The notes: generated by a model from the sequence alone, not told the origin. Positions 12,240-23,001 are shown, counted from the stretch's first letter. The stretch: 64,000 nucleotides of DNA from Macrotis lagotis (GCF_037893015.1 NC_133664.1:128518254-128582253); one strand, 5' to 3'. A program made the numbers and translations.

Positions 12240-13030
12240 GGGTTTCTTTAAATTTATTTTTATTAAAGATATTATTTGAGTTTTACAATTCCCCCCCCCA
12301 TCTTACTCCCCCCCCCCCCCCGGAAAGCAATCTGTCAGTCTTTACTCTGTTTCCATGTCGTACCTTGATCCAAATTGGGTGTGATGAGAGAGAAATCATA
12401 TCCTTAAAGAAGAGAAGTCTAAGAGGTAACAAGATCAGACAATAAGATATCTGTTTTTTTCCTAAATTAAAGGGAATAGTCCTTGAACTTTGTTCAAACT
12501 CCACAGTTCCTTATCTGGATACAGATGGCACTCTCCTTTGCAGACAGCCCAAAATTGTTCCCGATTGTTGCACTGATGGAATGGGCAAGTCCTTCAAGGT
12601 TGATCACCACTCCCATGTTGCTGTTAGGTTGTACAGTGTTTTTCTGGTTCTGCTCATCTCACTCAGCATTAGTTCATGCAACTCCCTCCAGGCTTCCCTG
12701 AAATTCCGTTCCCTCCTGGTTTCTAATAGAACAATAGTGTTCCATGACATACATATATCACAGTTTGCTAAGTCATTCCCCAATTGAAGGACATTTACTT
12801 GATTTCCAATTCTTTGCCACCACAAACAGGGCTGCTATGAATATTTTTGTACAAGTAATGTTTTCACCCTTTTTCATCATCTCTTCAGGATATAGACCCA
12901 GTAGTGGTATTGCTGGGTCAAAGGGTATGCACATTTTTGTTGCCCTTTGGGCATAGTTCCAAATAGCTCTCCAGAAGGGTTGGATGAGTTCACGGATCCA
13001 CCAACAGTGTAATAGTGTCCCATCTTGGGG
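12240..13030 (-). mobile_element. LINE-1 3' end (ORF2 C-terminus + 3' UTR), antisense
   Basis: The minus strand codes GTLLHCWWIRELIQPFWRAI, IPFDPAIPLLGLYPEEMM and TCTKIFIAALFVVAKNWKSS, the ORF2 C-terminus, followed by a 3' UTR with C-rich runs (+ strand) near 12290-12322 and a T-rich start. It abuts a SINE at 13040-13204, together interrupting the sense LINE-1. Confidence 0.9.
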
Positions 13031-13039
13031 GGGGGGGGG

Positions 13040-13204
13040 GTGTTTCGGTTTTGTTTTTTTTTTTTTTTTGCAAGGCAATGGGGTTAAGTAGCTTGCCCAA
13101 AGCCACACAGATAGGTAATTATTAAGTGTCTGAGGCCAGATTTGAACTCAGGTACTTCTTACTCCAGGGCCAGTGCTCTATCCACTGCGCTACCTAGTTG
13201 GCCC
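13040..13204 (-). repeat. WSINE1-type SINE joined to the LINE-1 3' end
   Basis: Complete antisense SINE whose A-tail (T run at about 13047-13069) meets the 5'-truncated LINE-1 piece and whose head meets the interrupted host LINE-1 directly. Confidence 0.9.
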
Positions 13205-13314
13205 TAATTTCTAAAATAGAGAACTGAATTAAATTTATAAGATTACAAGTCATTCCTCAATTATCAAAGAATATGAATAGGCAGTTTTCAGATGAAGAAA
13301 TTAAAGAAATTAAA

Positions 13315-13340
13315 TATATATATATATATGTATATCATGA
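13315..13340. repeat. (TA)n microsatellite
   Basis: Short run of ta repeats within the sense LINE-1. Confidence 0.8.
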
Positions 13341-13929
13341 AAAATTCTCCAAATAATTATTGATTAGGAAAATGCAAATTAAAACTATATAGTACCATCT
13401 CATACTTATCAGACTGGCTAATATGGCAAAAAGGGAAAATGATCAATATTAGAGAGGATGTGGAAAATTGGGACATTAATGATGGAATTGTATTGTGTTG
13501 ATGGGGGTTGTGAACTGATCTAGCCATGCTGGAGAGCAATCTGGAACTATGTCCAAAGAACAATAAAACTGATCATACGCTTTGACCCAGCAGTACCATT
13601 ACTAGGCCTATATACAAAATAAATCATTAAAAAAACCAGGAAAAGTTTCACATGTTCAAAAATGCTCTTTTTTTGTAGTGGCAAAGAATTAGAAATTGAG
13701 GGGATGCCCTTCAATTGGGCATTGACTCAAGAAATTATGGAGTACAATTATTCTAAGAAATCATGAATGGTCAGACTTTAAAGAAGCATGGAAAGAATTA
13801 CATGAACTGAAGCTGAGTAAAGAAAGTGAAACCAAGAGAACATTGTACACATTACACCCTTGTGAGATGATAAACTATGCAGGTCCACCCAGCAGTTTAG
13901 CAATCAAGGACAATTTTAAGTCCTGCTAT

Positions 13930-13949
13930 GGGGAGGGGGGAGGGAAGGG
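13930..13949 (+). other. G-quadruplex motif in LINE-1 3' UTR
   Basis: ggggaggggggagggaaggg: four G runs with 1-2 base loops, in the 3' UTR of the sense LINE-1. Equivalent C-rich tracts occur in the antisense copies. Confidence 0.8.
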
Positions 13950-14055
13950 AGAGTGGTAGAAAAATGTATAAATTAGCAAATGGATGAATGGTGAGAAACT
14001 ACCAAAGCATATAATTTGAAAAATAAAATTTCAATGAAGAAATAAAAAAAAGGAT

Positions 14056-16404
14056 CCCTGCCAATTTAAAATATGCATTTTGGGTTTTGTTATTCCTAGA
14101 ATTTAGCTTAATATGCTATTTACTTGATTTGACTAGCCAAAAGGAACGAACTAAGAATATTTCATAGCATTCTTCTGTTAAAGCCACTAGATGGCAGTTG
14201 ATAATAGAATTAAAACAAAGTAAGCAAAAATTTAATTTTATTAAAATTAAAAAAGGGATAAGGATGAATAATGTTAAATGTATAAAAATAAGAGGAATGG
14301 TTTTATATAATGAATACTAAATAGATAGGAAATCGATATTATGAAAAGTAAAAATGATCCCATAAAAATTTTTTCTTCTTCCTTTTTTTTTAGACCAACT
14401 GGGACATTCTAAATTCTCAAATCTGTTCTCAATTTTCTTCAATTTGTATTTGCATTTATCTCATGGATAAATCTTACATCTTAGTAGGAATGTTTCATTG
14501 CTTTAGAATGGAATAGATGAAATAGAACTATCTCATCCATCGAAAACAATAGTATCATATGTCTTTTTGTAGCTAGTAAAATAAAAAAAAAGTTAATACT
14601 ATTGGATTTTTCTATGGTGTCATTATACTTTTATTCCTGTAAAGCAACCATCTTAAGAAAGTAATTCATTAAATTAAATTAATAATAAAATTTTTATTTA
14701 TATTTTTCTTATTAATAATTAAATCAAAATTACATTTAAAACCAATTCATTAAATTTAAAATCATTTTAATTAAGCCAAGCTGTGCAGGCCTACTGTGTA
14801 TGCTTGATGCTGGAGATAAAAAAAAACCCCAACAACTTCCTCTCCCCCCACCACAAAAGAAACTTTGCGAATTATCTAGGACCTTACATGGGATATTATA
14901 TGGATAATGACTAGGAAACACAAGATAATTGGCAAAGGGAGAGAGTACAAGTAATCGGGATCAGAAAGACTACTTAAGATATGGAATCTGAGTAAATGAG
15001 GTCTAGGCATGAAAGAGGTTCTGAACAAAAACAGAGATTGAATTTGAGGAAGGTTATTCAAGAACTGGAACTGAAGAGACTGTAACCTCTATGACAATCT
15101 TTCTAAAAGTGGAAGAGACATAATGGTCTTTTGCATAAGGTTTTCCTTCTGAGTATTTTCTCCCTTTTTTTCCTTTCCTCCCTTCCTAGTCCCTCAAATC
15201 TTTTTCATCATTCATTCCTTTCCTAAATCATAAACTATTTCCTAGTTGAGGAAAATACTTCTGTAACCAGTACTTACGCTATGCCTTTATTGACTCTGAG
15301 ATATTATTTGTTTCAGGACTGAAATATTTCTGGGCCAGGGGATCATAATTTGGGGACAAAGAAGACTCACTGTTGATTACTGCCATGTCTTTCCTTCATC
15401 ATTAAGGTCAGGAGAGCATTCACATGCAGTGGATATGATGCCATGCAAGAGGATAATGAGGTCGAAGAAAGCAAGTTCTCAAATAGGAAATCTCATGATT
15501 GGCTGAATGGAATGATATATAGATGCCACTTCAAAATTAAGTTTCTTTCCCTTCCTTCCTTTGCTCCACAGAGATACTTTCTGTTTGATATTCAGGACAG
15601 AGGAGTACTGTAAAAAAGCTGACATTTCCTGTCTTACCAGATGGAAAGAGCAGTAGATTTTGAAGGTCAGGCTTCTGGGATGCTGTTTGCAGAGAACTCT
15701 CTCTCCATCTGTTATGGATTAAGACTGGCTGCTGGAAAAGCTGAGACCAACAGTCCTCACTTCTGCCTGCACGATGCCCTTGTTTATAGTGACCAGAACC
15801 AAGGAACAGAACCTAGACTATTGACTTGAGACTGTTAACAATCACAAAGGCTGGTAGAGTGAGCCAAGGAGGAGGAGACCTCTTTTGACTCTGTTCTTGT
15901 CATTGCTGCTTAGAGTTCTAGCTCTGGATTCCTGATTATTCCTTCTCCAACATCTCAGTGAATTGTGGATTGAAATTTCTGGCTGTTCTTAAGTGTAGGG
16001 AGGATAATCGAGAAAAGTTGAAGGACTTCATGTGGAAGCGCTTAACACATTTTTCTTTCATTTTTGCAATGCCTGATAAACAATGTGGTCTCAGTATCCT
16101 AACTGCCTGTAATCTGTGAATGTGGAAAGTTGTTTAAAGAGGGGCCAGAGAATTATAATTTTTAATTTTTTAACTACTCCTGAGATTCTTCAACAATCTA
16201 AATTCAGAATCCAGTCCACAAGGGTTGTAATATGCTCAAACTGTAGCCATGAGATTTGGAAGCATGGGCACCCCTCCTGCATATATGCCAAACTATTGAT
16301 AGGATCTCTTGGCTGGTGATTTGAACATCACCCGGCTCATAACTTGGATATTATCATTCCCTCCCTAGATTTTTTTTCTCCCTTCCCCTCCCCTCCCCCT
16401 TCTC
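14056..16404. other. Mostly unique DNA, no gene supported
   Basis: Few recognisable repeats apart from the CTCF core at 14184-14197. 15540-16320 is less AT-rich and has a 62-codon frame at 15641-15829, but no family, splice or Kozak support. Possibly conserved non-coding DNA near the IQUB promoter. Confidence 0.4.
14184..14197 (+). promoter_or_regulatory. CTCF core motif
   Basis: CCACTAGATGGCAG fits the CTCF core CCASYAGRKGGCRS at every position. It lies in non-repeat sequence about 3 kb upstream of the IQUB promoter. Binding is untested. Confidence 0.55.
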
Positions 16405-16548
16405 GTTCTCGCAAGGCAATGGGGTTAAGTGGCTTGTCTAAGGCCACACATCTAGGTCATTAAGTGTCTGAGTCTGGATTTGAACTCAGGTACTCCTGAC
16501 TCCAGCGCCGGTGCTCTATCCTCTGCACCACCTAGCCTCCCCCCACAC
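16405..16548 (-). repeat. WSINE1-type SINE, antisense
   Basis: gcaaggcaatggggttaagt through ccacctagcctcccc. Somewhat diverged; no clear target duplication. Confidence 0.88.
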
Positions 16549-17099
16549 ACCACCTTTTTTGTAAGTTTAAGAAAGGTGGTGCATGAATTGATTTGGACTA
16601 TTGTATAATGCCATAACATGTCATATGGGCTATTCTTCAGGCATTTACATGCTAAGGACTAGGAACTTAGTATCTCTGAATATTAAGTGAAAAAAAATAT
16701 GCTTCAATCTACACTGGTTGTTAATCCGCTCTCTAGAGGGGATATAGCATTTTTCCTTACGGGTCCTTTGGCAATGTCTTGACTCCTTGGCTTGAACAGT
16801 GAAAGCTCAGACAATAGAGCTGTTTCTGTGCACAACTTTGCACCCAGCTTTTTCACTCCTTGAAAGGCATTCTGCGGGACGGTGAGCATTGAAAAAAAGG
16901 GAACATTCCCTTGAGGTTAACGCTTTTTTTTTTTTTTTTGACTCTTCTGCTATTTGGCAATTGCACGAAGGCCCAGAAGCCGATTTATTCCCCTCCTGTC
17001 CTTAAGGCATGGATTTGTCCTCTTGGGATGTTTCTCTAGATTCCTCTCTCCTGTCAATTTCAACTTTGCTCCAAGCCTGACACCACCCACTTTTCTTTC
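16549..17099. other. Unassigned stretch before the promoter
   Basis: No gene or repeat family recognised. Includes a T run at about 16926-16939. Confidence 0.4.
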
Positions 17100-17111
17100 A
17101 GTTCCTCCCCG

Positions 17112-17116
17112 ATTGG
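17112..17116 (-). promoter_or_regulatory. CCAAT box (NF-Y)
   Basis: ATTGG inside gattggct, i.e. CCAAT on the minus strand. It lies about 100 bp upstream of the presumed first exon, the usual distance for NF-Y in CpG promoters. Confidence 0.5.
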
Positions 17117-17126
17117 CTATCCTCGT

Positions 17127-17136
17127 TCTCGCGAGA
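17127..17136. promoter_or_regulatory. TCTCGCGAGA element
   Basis: Perfect 10-bp palindrome TCTCGCGAGA. This is a known core-promoter element of vertebrate CpG-island promoters (CGCG element, bound by BANP when unmethylated). A chance match in such an AT-rich window is unlikely. Confidence 0.7.
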
Positions 17137-17163
17137 GCTGGTCAACCTGTCGGGGCTGTGACT

Positions 17164-17177
17164 GGTTGCTAGGACAC
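17164..17177 (+). promoter_or_regulatory. RFX X-box-like site
   Basis: ggttgctaggacac has a good left half-site (GTTGCT), a 2-bp spacer and a weaker right half-site against the RFX consensus GTTGCC-N-GGCAAC. RFX factors drive ciliary genes, so it fits an IQUB promoter. The right half is imperfect. Confidence 0.45.
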
Positions 17178-17199
17178 CCGAAACAGTAGTAGGCGGCTT

Positions 17200-17264
17200 A
17201 GACGCTTCAGACGATTCGCGAAGAAAAAAACGTAGGCGAGGAATATCTCTATTTTCTAAGCCAG
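17200..17264 (+). other. IQUB: IQUB non-coding exon 1 (5' end approximate)
   Basis: The donor CCAG|GTAAGA after 17264 is a strong match. The exon contains no ATG and would splice to the acceptor at 35557-35558, giving an intron of about 18.3 kb. The transcription start is not visible, so the left boundary is a guess; other untranslated exons may exist. Confidence 0.5.
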
Positions 17265-17404
17265 GTAAGAGAGCTGCGCCTATGCTTGCTCTTCATTAAG
17301 GAAGCCATTCCCACTCCATCCAAAGAATGGAGCGAGAACCGGAGCGCGTACTTCAGTTCACGCTGGACATCCTTTGGTGAACCGGAATTGTTTGTTTGCA
17401 CTGC

Positions 17405-17426
17405 CTCATGGGAATTGCAGTCTCTC
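17405..17426 (-). promoter_or_regulatory. ZNF143 (Staf)-like site 1
   Basis: The minus strand reads close to ACTGCAATTCCCATGAGGC, one or two changes from the ZNF143/THAP11 consensus ACTACAATTCCCAGCATGC. Confidence 0.5.
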
Positions 17427-17478
17427 GGGTTAGATTCTCTTCAAGATCCCGTCATTCCTTGCAATCCTCTGTACGCCG

Positions 17479-17503
17479 CAATGCTCGCTGGGAGTTGTAG
17501 TTA
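17479..17503 (-). promoter_or_regulatory. ZNF143 (Staf)-like site 2
   Basis: The minus strand reads AACTACAACTCCCAGCGAGC, a near-perfect ZNF143/THAP11 motif. With site 1 it makes a pair about 75 bp apart in the same orientation. Confidence 0.6.
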
Positions 17504-17579
17504 ACTCTCTGTTTATATTGCTACCCTCGGGTAGTTTAAGTGGAGCTGCTCGGATCTCTCTGCTTCACCTAGGAAGCGT

Positions 17580-17960
17580 TACGACCGACTCTGAGAGCAA
17601 ACTTTTTTTTTTGTTTTTGTTGTTTGTTTCTTTTGTTAGGACAGGACCTGTGATTTCATTGATCTCGCGTACTCCCTAATGCAGATGGGCATCAGTCGAA
17701 CCTAAAAGCACCCAGGAATCTGTTTTCTCCCAAGTGCTTATTCATCTGGCAAATCCATCCTTGCTTTTTTTCCCCAAACAGGGCAGAATCACATTAATTT
17801 AGATCTTAAGTTGCCCAGTCCGCATGAATTTGAGTTTGAGTTGTCTTTCTGGAGTATTAAGAAAGTCATCAAAAAATAAAACATGAGCCTTTAACCCAGA
17901 ATTAAGATGTAAAGTAATTATTGCTAGTTGAATGACTGCAAGGAGTGGAGAGTTATTCAT
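17580..17960. other. Intron 1, no feature seen
   Basis: Contains a T-rich run near 17603-17640. No exon or repeat family recognised. Confidence 0.4.
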
Positions 17961-17964
17961 GATT

Positions 17965-18680
17965 AAACATAATGATGATAATGGATAGCATTTATATAGG
18001 GCTTTGAGATTTGCAAAGCTTTTTATTTTTTTAAATTATTTATTTATTTTGAATTTTACAATCTTTCCCCTAATCTTTCTTCCCTCCCCCCACCCCCACA
18101 GAAGGCAGTTTGATAGTCTTTACATCATTCCCATAGTATGCATTGATCTAAGTTGAATGTGATGAGAGAGAAATCATGTCCTTGAGGAAGAAACATAAAG
18201 TATAAGAGATAAAAAAATACATAATAAGATAATGGTTTTTTAAAAATTAAAGGTAATAGTCTGGTCTTTGTTCAAACTCCACAATTCTTTCTCCTTCTCC
18301 ATCCCAGACAGCCCTCTGGTTGTTGCACTGATGGAATGAGCAAGTCCATTAAGGTTGACCATCACCCCTATGTTGCTGTTAGGGTGTACAATGTTTGCTG
18401 GTTCTGCTCGTCTGGCTCAGCATCAGTTCATGCAAATCCTTCCATGCTCCTGGTTTCTAATGGAACAATAGTGTTCCATGACATACATATACCACAGTTT
18501 ATTAAGCCATTCCCCAATTGATGGCCATTCACTCAATTTCCAATTCTTGCAAAGCTTATTATTAATAATAATTTTTATTACCAGTAACTCACAACAACCA
18601 AGGAGAAGGAAGCACTTTTTTTACTCCCATTTTACAGATGGAGAAATTGAGGCAGACAGCTTTAAGTGATTTCTTTCAAC
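17965..18680 (-). repeat. MAR1/MIR-type SINE split by LINE-1
   Basis: The left part ends in ggctttgagatttgcaaagc (to 18021) and resumes at 18547 through aactcacaacaaccaaggag and ttttacagatggagaaattg. This matches the marsupial MAR1 pattern (..gctttaaggtttgcaaagcg.., ..ccattttacagatgaggaaa..). Confidence 0.8.
18022..18546 (-). mobile_element. LINE-1 3' end, antisense, with 11-bp target duplication
   Basis: 5'-truncated copy: the T-rich start is the poly-A tail, then C-rich runs (18065-18100) and the ORF2 C-terminus. Flanked by perfect ttgcaaagctt at 18011-18021 and 18547-18557. It landed in a MAR1 element. Confidence 0.95.
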
Positions 18681-18729
18681 TGTACTATGATCTGCAATAA
18701 GGAATTTTTATGATTTCAGGTTTTATTTG

Positions 18730-18960
18730 TATCTACAAATTTGTACTGAGTGAGATGTCCAATTAGGAATCCCAGCTCTGAATTTTCCTAGTTGTATTAA
18801 CTGTGGGCATGTCCTTTAACCTGAGTCTCAACCTCTACCTTTTCATAAATGAGCATGATACATGTACCACCTACGTCACAGGGCTCTCGTGAAGAAAATG
18901 TTTTGTAAATTTTTTAAAAAAGGAAGTAATTGTAAGTTATTGCTATTAATATCTTATTCT
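18730..18960 (+). repeat. MIR SINE
   Basis: Diverged MIR: gtcctttaacctgagtctca, then aaatgagcatgatacatgta and the MIR 3' pattern cagggctctcgtgaagaaaa. Confidence 0.75.
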
Positions 18961-19305
18961 TAACTTGTTGGACAGAGTTCAGATAAAAACTGCCCTGGGA
19001 CAAGTAGCTATCCTACTATTATTTTCTATGTTTAATATTCTGTGTACATTGTACAGATGGGTAAGATAATATAATGATACAATGATAACAATAGAAAAAA
19101 TTTACATAGTGCTTACTATGTGTCAGGCAATTTGATAAAAGCTTGTTTTTGAGGGGGTGAATGGCTCATAAGTTTACTTTCTGCAAGTTTACTTAAAGAT
19201 TTTTAAGACTATCTCTAATAGAAAGATGGAATTAAAGCTGATCTATAGCTTGTTCCCACCTAGTTTTGATTTCCTCTGTAAGATTTTTATACCTTGAAAG
19301 CTTTT
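18961..19305. other. Intron 1, unassigned
   Basis: 19085-19140 has the tagtgcttactatgtgtcagg pattern of an old dispersed repeat; the rest is unrecognised. Confidence 0.4.
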
Positions 19306-19441
19306 TTCTTTTTTTTTAAGGTTTTTGCAAGGCAATGGGGTTAAGTGGCTTGCCCAAGGCCACACAGCTAGGTAATTATTAAGTGTCTGAGACCAGATTT
19401 GAACCCAGGTACTCCTGACTCCAAGGCCGGTGCTTTATCCC
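19306..19441 (-). repeat. WSINE1-type SINE, head truncated
   Basis: gcaaggcaatggggttaagt to gccggtgctttatcc, lacking the usual final ~20 bp of the head. Flanked by ccttgaaagc on both sides. Confidence 0.9.
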
Positions 19442-20344
19442 TTGAAAGCATTTAATTCTTATTCTGATTGGAGATAATTAATTTTTTTGACATTGAAAGC
19501 ATTTTCTTGAATTTTTATAGATTAATGTTATGCTTGGGTGATTGTAAGGGATCAGACCATCCTGTTCTAATTATGCTAATTGGAGGATGGCATACTCTCT
19601 GAGAGAATACTGAGATACCTAAGAAAGAGGGCTCATACTAGCTTGTTTATTAGTTAGTTTTATTAGGGTTAATTGTATTGAAACAGAACAAAAAAGGCAC
19701 AATAGCCCAGGGTTAATGTGCAAGTTTTCCCATGGAATAGTTGGAGCTTCTTTTTGCTGTTTATATTTACTCAAAATATTTTTTTCCCCAATCTGGCCTA
19801 CACCCTTTAAAGTGATTATGGCCCATGGTTTTATCAGGGATAGCACTTTGTTTCCAAGAGTGGATTTACTGATTTCTCAAAAATAGCCTGGGGTGTATTT
19901 GTAGTACCTGGACTTGTATGGTAGTTGGTGAAGAATAGTAAATTTCTGGGGAATTATTCTGACCACTTGATCCTGTATTTGTATATGTTCTACATTGTTG
20001 CCGTGATAGAATGAACAGTTTCTACAACTTCAGCACATTCATCTATTGATCAGTGTCTTAAGAATAACCTTTCTGTATTTTCTAGTGATAGTGATGATTA
20101 TCATTAACCATTCTGTTTCTCAGCAAATCTGCATGTCTCAGTCATTGGATTAATGTGTCTTTAATGACATATTATGTGATTAGGTTCATATGGATGCTGC
20201 TCAACTTTGAAAGACTTTTCATTCTACTCCTAGAACTTAACTATTTCTTAAGTTATTTGGACAGCACTCCTTTGCAAGACTGTTTTGAGGATCAAATAAT
20301 ATAATGTTTGTAAAAGTGCTTAGCAAATGTTTCTACATTGAAAA
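19442..20344. other. Intron 1, unassigned
   Basis: No repeat family or exon recognised. Confidence 0.4.
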
Positions 20345-20475
20345 TTGTTAATAAATGCTTATTCCCTTCCCTGTTCCTGTGCTAAGTGCTAGTGATCCAG
20401 ATTGAAACAAAACAGCTCTTGACCTTAAAGAGCTTACATTCTAATAGAGAAAGACAACATATAAAAGGGGTATTA
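20345..20475 (+). repeat. Old dispersed repeat ('ctaagtgctagtgatccag' family)
   Basis: The pattern ctaagtgctagtgatccag...gagcttacattctaatagag recurs, diverged, near 54600-54750 and 55335-55435. It is a common ancient mammalian interspersed repeat; whether it belongs to L3/CR1 or a SINE I cannot settle. Confidence 0.5.
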
Positions 20476-21454
20476 GGAAAGAAGAGGAATATTAAGGGGT
20501 TAACTGAGAACTGCCATGGAAGTCTGACCCTGGCAAGATGAGGCATTCACTCACCTATTAGAATAGGGAAGAACCCAAATATGAAGTCCAAATTTCCAAA
20601 AGGCATAGAGATGGTTTGAAATAAGGTGAGGAGATGGGTGGGAAGTGGTGAAGTGACATCTTTGTGCTCCAAAAATATTTCTTTAAGCTTTAGCCTGTTT
20701 ATTATGGGCTCTGAGAACATCCAATTTAATATGGAAAAATGTTATTGATCAGATTTCAAAATCCTTGTAGTTGGACACACAGTAGAGCTTGTTCAGCAGT
20801 TTGTATAACTGAGACAGGCAGTGCAAATGAATAGTGACCTAGGCAAGAGTTGAAAAGGAGGCAAATGGATTCCACTGATCTTTTGAAAATTACGGAACAT
20901 TTTTACTAACTCCAAGAGTCTCAGAAAAGCAGTCTCATCTTTTTAATATTAATATTTTACTGCTATTGTTGCATGACAATGAGCCATGAAATACTCCTTT
21001 CTTGAAGAACTGTACACGTGTATCAAACAGGGCAGTGGAGAGATACACGGTAGATGTGAGCAAGCTGTGATTTATCGAAGAATTGTATATGTGCTGGTCT
21101 TGTGGCAAGAGTGAGGGATAATGAGGACAACCAAAGTGTTCTACTGGTTCCTTTATAGTTTTGAGAGAAGGGGAAGAAAGCCTTCTAGCATGCTAGATGA
21201 CCAGCTCATGGCAAACTTTTGGGGAAAACATGGATGAGGGTGCATATGAGTATAGATAAGTTGTGATCTCATTGCAAATATAGATAGTTGTGATCTTTTT
21301 ACCAGAGGGAGCTCCTCTATTATGGAACCACAAATTCATATGAGTGCACAGAAATGTTGGTGACTTTTATGAATTTAATTTGTATACTATTAATTTGTTG
21401 AAATTCTAAATTGTCTAAACTAGTTTCTCTTCTGACTGTCTAGATAACACATCA
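20476..21454. other. Intron 1, unassigned
   Basis: No gene; 21000-21330 is less AT-rich but not recognised. Confidence 0.4.
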
Positions 21455-21655
21455 TGTTATTTTCATCGTTCAGCTGTTTAGTCCTATCTGATTCTTTCTG
21501 ACTTCATGGACCATTCTGTCTATGAGATTTTCTTCCCAAAGATATTTTAGTAGTTTGCCATTTTCCTATCCATTAGATTAAGACAAAGAGAGGTTAAATG
21601 ACATGCTAATCACATAGCAGTCATATAACTAGTAAGTCTGAGGCCATAATTGTAC
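21455..21655 (-). repeat. SINE with RTE/BovB-like tail, antisense
   Basis: tcgttcagctgtttagtcct...attctttctgacttcatgg is the reverse of the gagtcggacacgactgaa-type ending, followed by a tRNA-like body. Same family as 9390-9605. Confidence 0.65.
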
Positions 21656-21699
21656 TTAAAAAATAATAACTCATTCACTCTCTCTCTTAAGTGTTTATA

Positions 21700-22860
21700 G
21701 CCTTTTTTCTTATCTTATTCCTAGAACTAGCATTTCTAGAATTATGTCAAAGGCAGTGGGAAGAAGAAGCAATCTTATTTTACTTCTGTACTTATTGGGA
21801 AAAGTTCTGGCACTTGCTCATTGTATGGTATTCTAGCCTTTGGTTTTAGATAGATTTTTATGTTATAATATATGATCTGTAAGTTTTTTTTCCTAAAGCT
21901 TAAATCAGTGTTATGCTTTATCAAAGTTGTTTTTGCATCTGTGGAAGTAATAATCACATGGTTTGGGTGACTAAAAATAATTTATTTTAATTGATTTTTC
22001 TTTTATTGAATCACACTTGCATTCCTGGTCTAAATTCAGCTTTGTGATAATGAATAATTGATTAGATTTGTTGCTATAGGCTTTTTGCTAATATTTTATT
22101 TTAATTTTTATACCAGTGTTGATGAACAATATTATTCTTACTGTTTTATTTCTTTGCTTTATCTATCACTGGTTTGCCTATTTAGACTATATTTTGTCTC
22201 ATCAAAACAATTTGATTGTGTAGTTTAGAAATTGACATAATATTATATAGTATAAAAAGAAATTAATTTTTATTTAAATGTTTAGTAGAATTCTTTTTGA
22301 ATCTACCTGGACTAATATTTTTCTCCCTTCGGTAGCATTTTTATTTCTAGTTCTTTTATTTTCTGAGCTTGGATGGTATGACATTTATATTTTATATCCT
22401 GTTACCTTAAGTGTTTATTATTTTTGTATTTTTAAATTTACTTTAATTTCAGAAATAATGTTTTTCTTCTGAGGATCACTTTAACTGGTTTTTAGACATT
22501 TTGGTATATTGTGTTTTCGTTATTATTGTCTTTTATATAAACATACATTGTTTCTGTGGTTTATTATTTGACTTATTATTAAGTCTCTGGGTCTTTATCT
22601 TTTGTTTTTATTTTCTGATTATGCTATTTTTATTCCATTATAGTCTGTAAAATGTTCGTTTAATATTTCTACTTTAAAAAATTATATGTAATTTTTTTTT
22701 GTCTTGACAGAGTTCCCTTTTTGTAAAGATATCATTTGATGCTGAGAAATTAGATAAACATTAAGAAACTGTCACAAAATTTTCAGCTCTAACATCTTCA
22801 TTTAGTTTTATATTTTCCTTTTTATTTATTTTTCTTTTAGATTTGTCTTGTTCCAAGTAA
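21700..22860 (-). mobile_element. Old LINE-1 ORF2 fragment, antisense
   Basis: T-rich DNA reading like antisense L1 reverse transcriptase (tttatcaaagttgtttttgc atctgtgg.., tgcattcctggtctaaattc agc). Much more diverged than the other copies and without long frames. Confidence 0.6.
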
Positions 22861-22884
22861 CATTAAATGGTCCTACAATTGTGG

Positions 22885-22928
22885 CACTACATATACACAT
22901 ACACATGCACATACACATACCCATACCC

Positions 22929-23001
<73 letters not shown>

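Larger units (their letters stand above)
9606..14055 (+). mobile_element. LINE-1, sense, 5'-truncated, carrying insertions
   Basis: Starts inside ORF2 at the end of the endonuclease (SEHDAIKITCNKGTWKDKPK at about 9690) and runs through degraded reverse transcriptase (aatccattctttt-type region to 11700), the C-terminal domain and a 3' UTR to an A-rich end at 14055. Many stops and frame changes: a dead copy, older than the one at 1-5965. Interrupted by a SINE (10182-10337) and by a composite insertion (12240-13204). Confidence 0.9.
17100..17520 (+). promoter_or_regulatory. IQUB: IQUB CpG-rich promoter
   Basis: Isolated CpG-rich patch in AT-rich DNA. It contains an inverted CCAAT box (gattggct, 17111-17118), the palindrome TCTCGCGAGA (17127-17136), an RFX-like X-box (17164-17177) and two ZNF143-like sites further down. 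I see no TATA box near the expected start. A clean donor (CCAG|GTAAGA) at 17264/17265 suggests a non-coding first exon. The site mix fits a TATA-less promoter of a cilia-related gene. Assignment to IQUB rests on position and strand, because no transcript data are available here. Confidence 0.7.

Noticed and set aside
15641-15829. 62-codon frame in non-repeat DNA
   Set aside because: Length expected by chance; no splice, Kozak or family support.
1-17000. Possible 3' exons of an upstream neighbour such as NDUFA5 (next to IQUB in human)
   Set aside because: No recognisable peptide block; the region is mostly LINE-1 and unassigned DNA.
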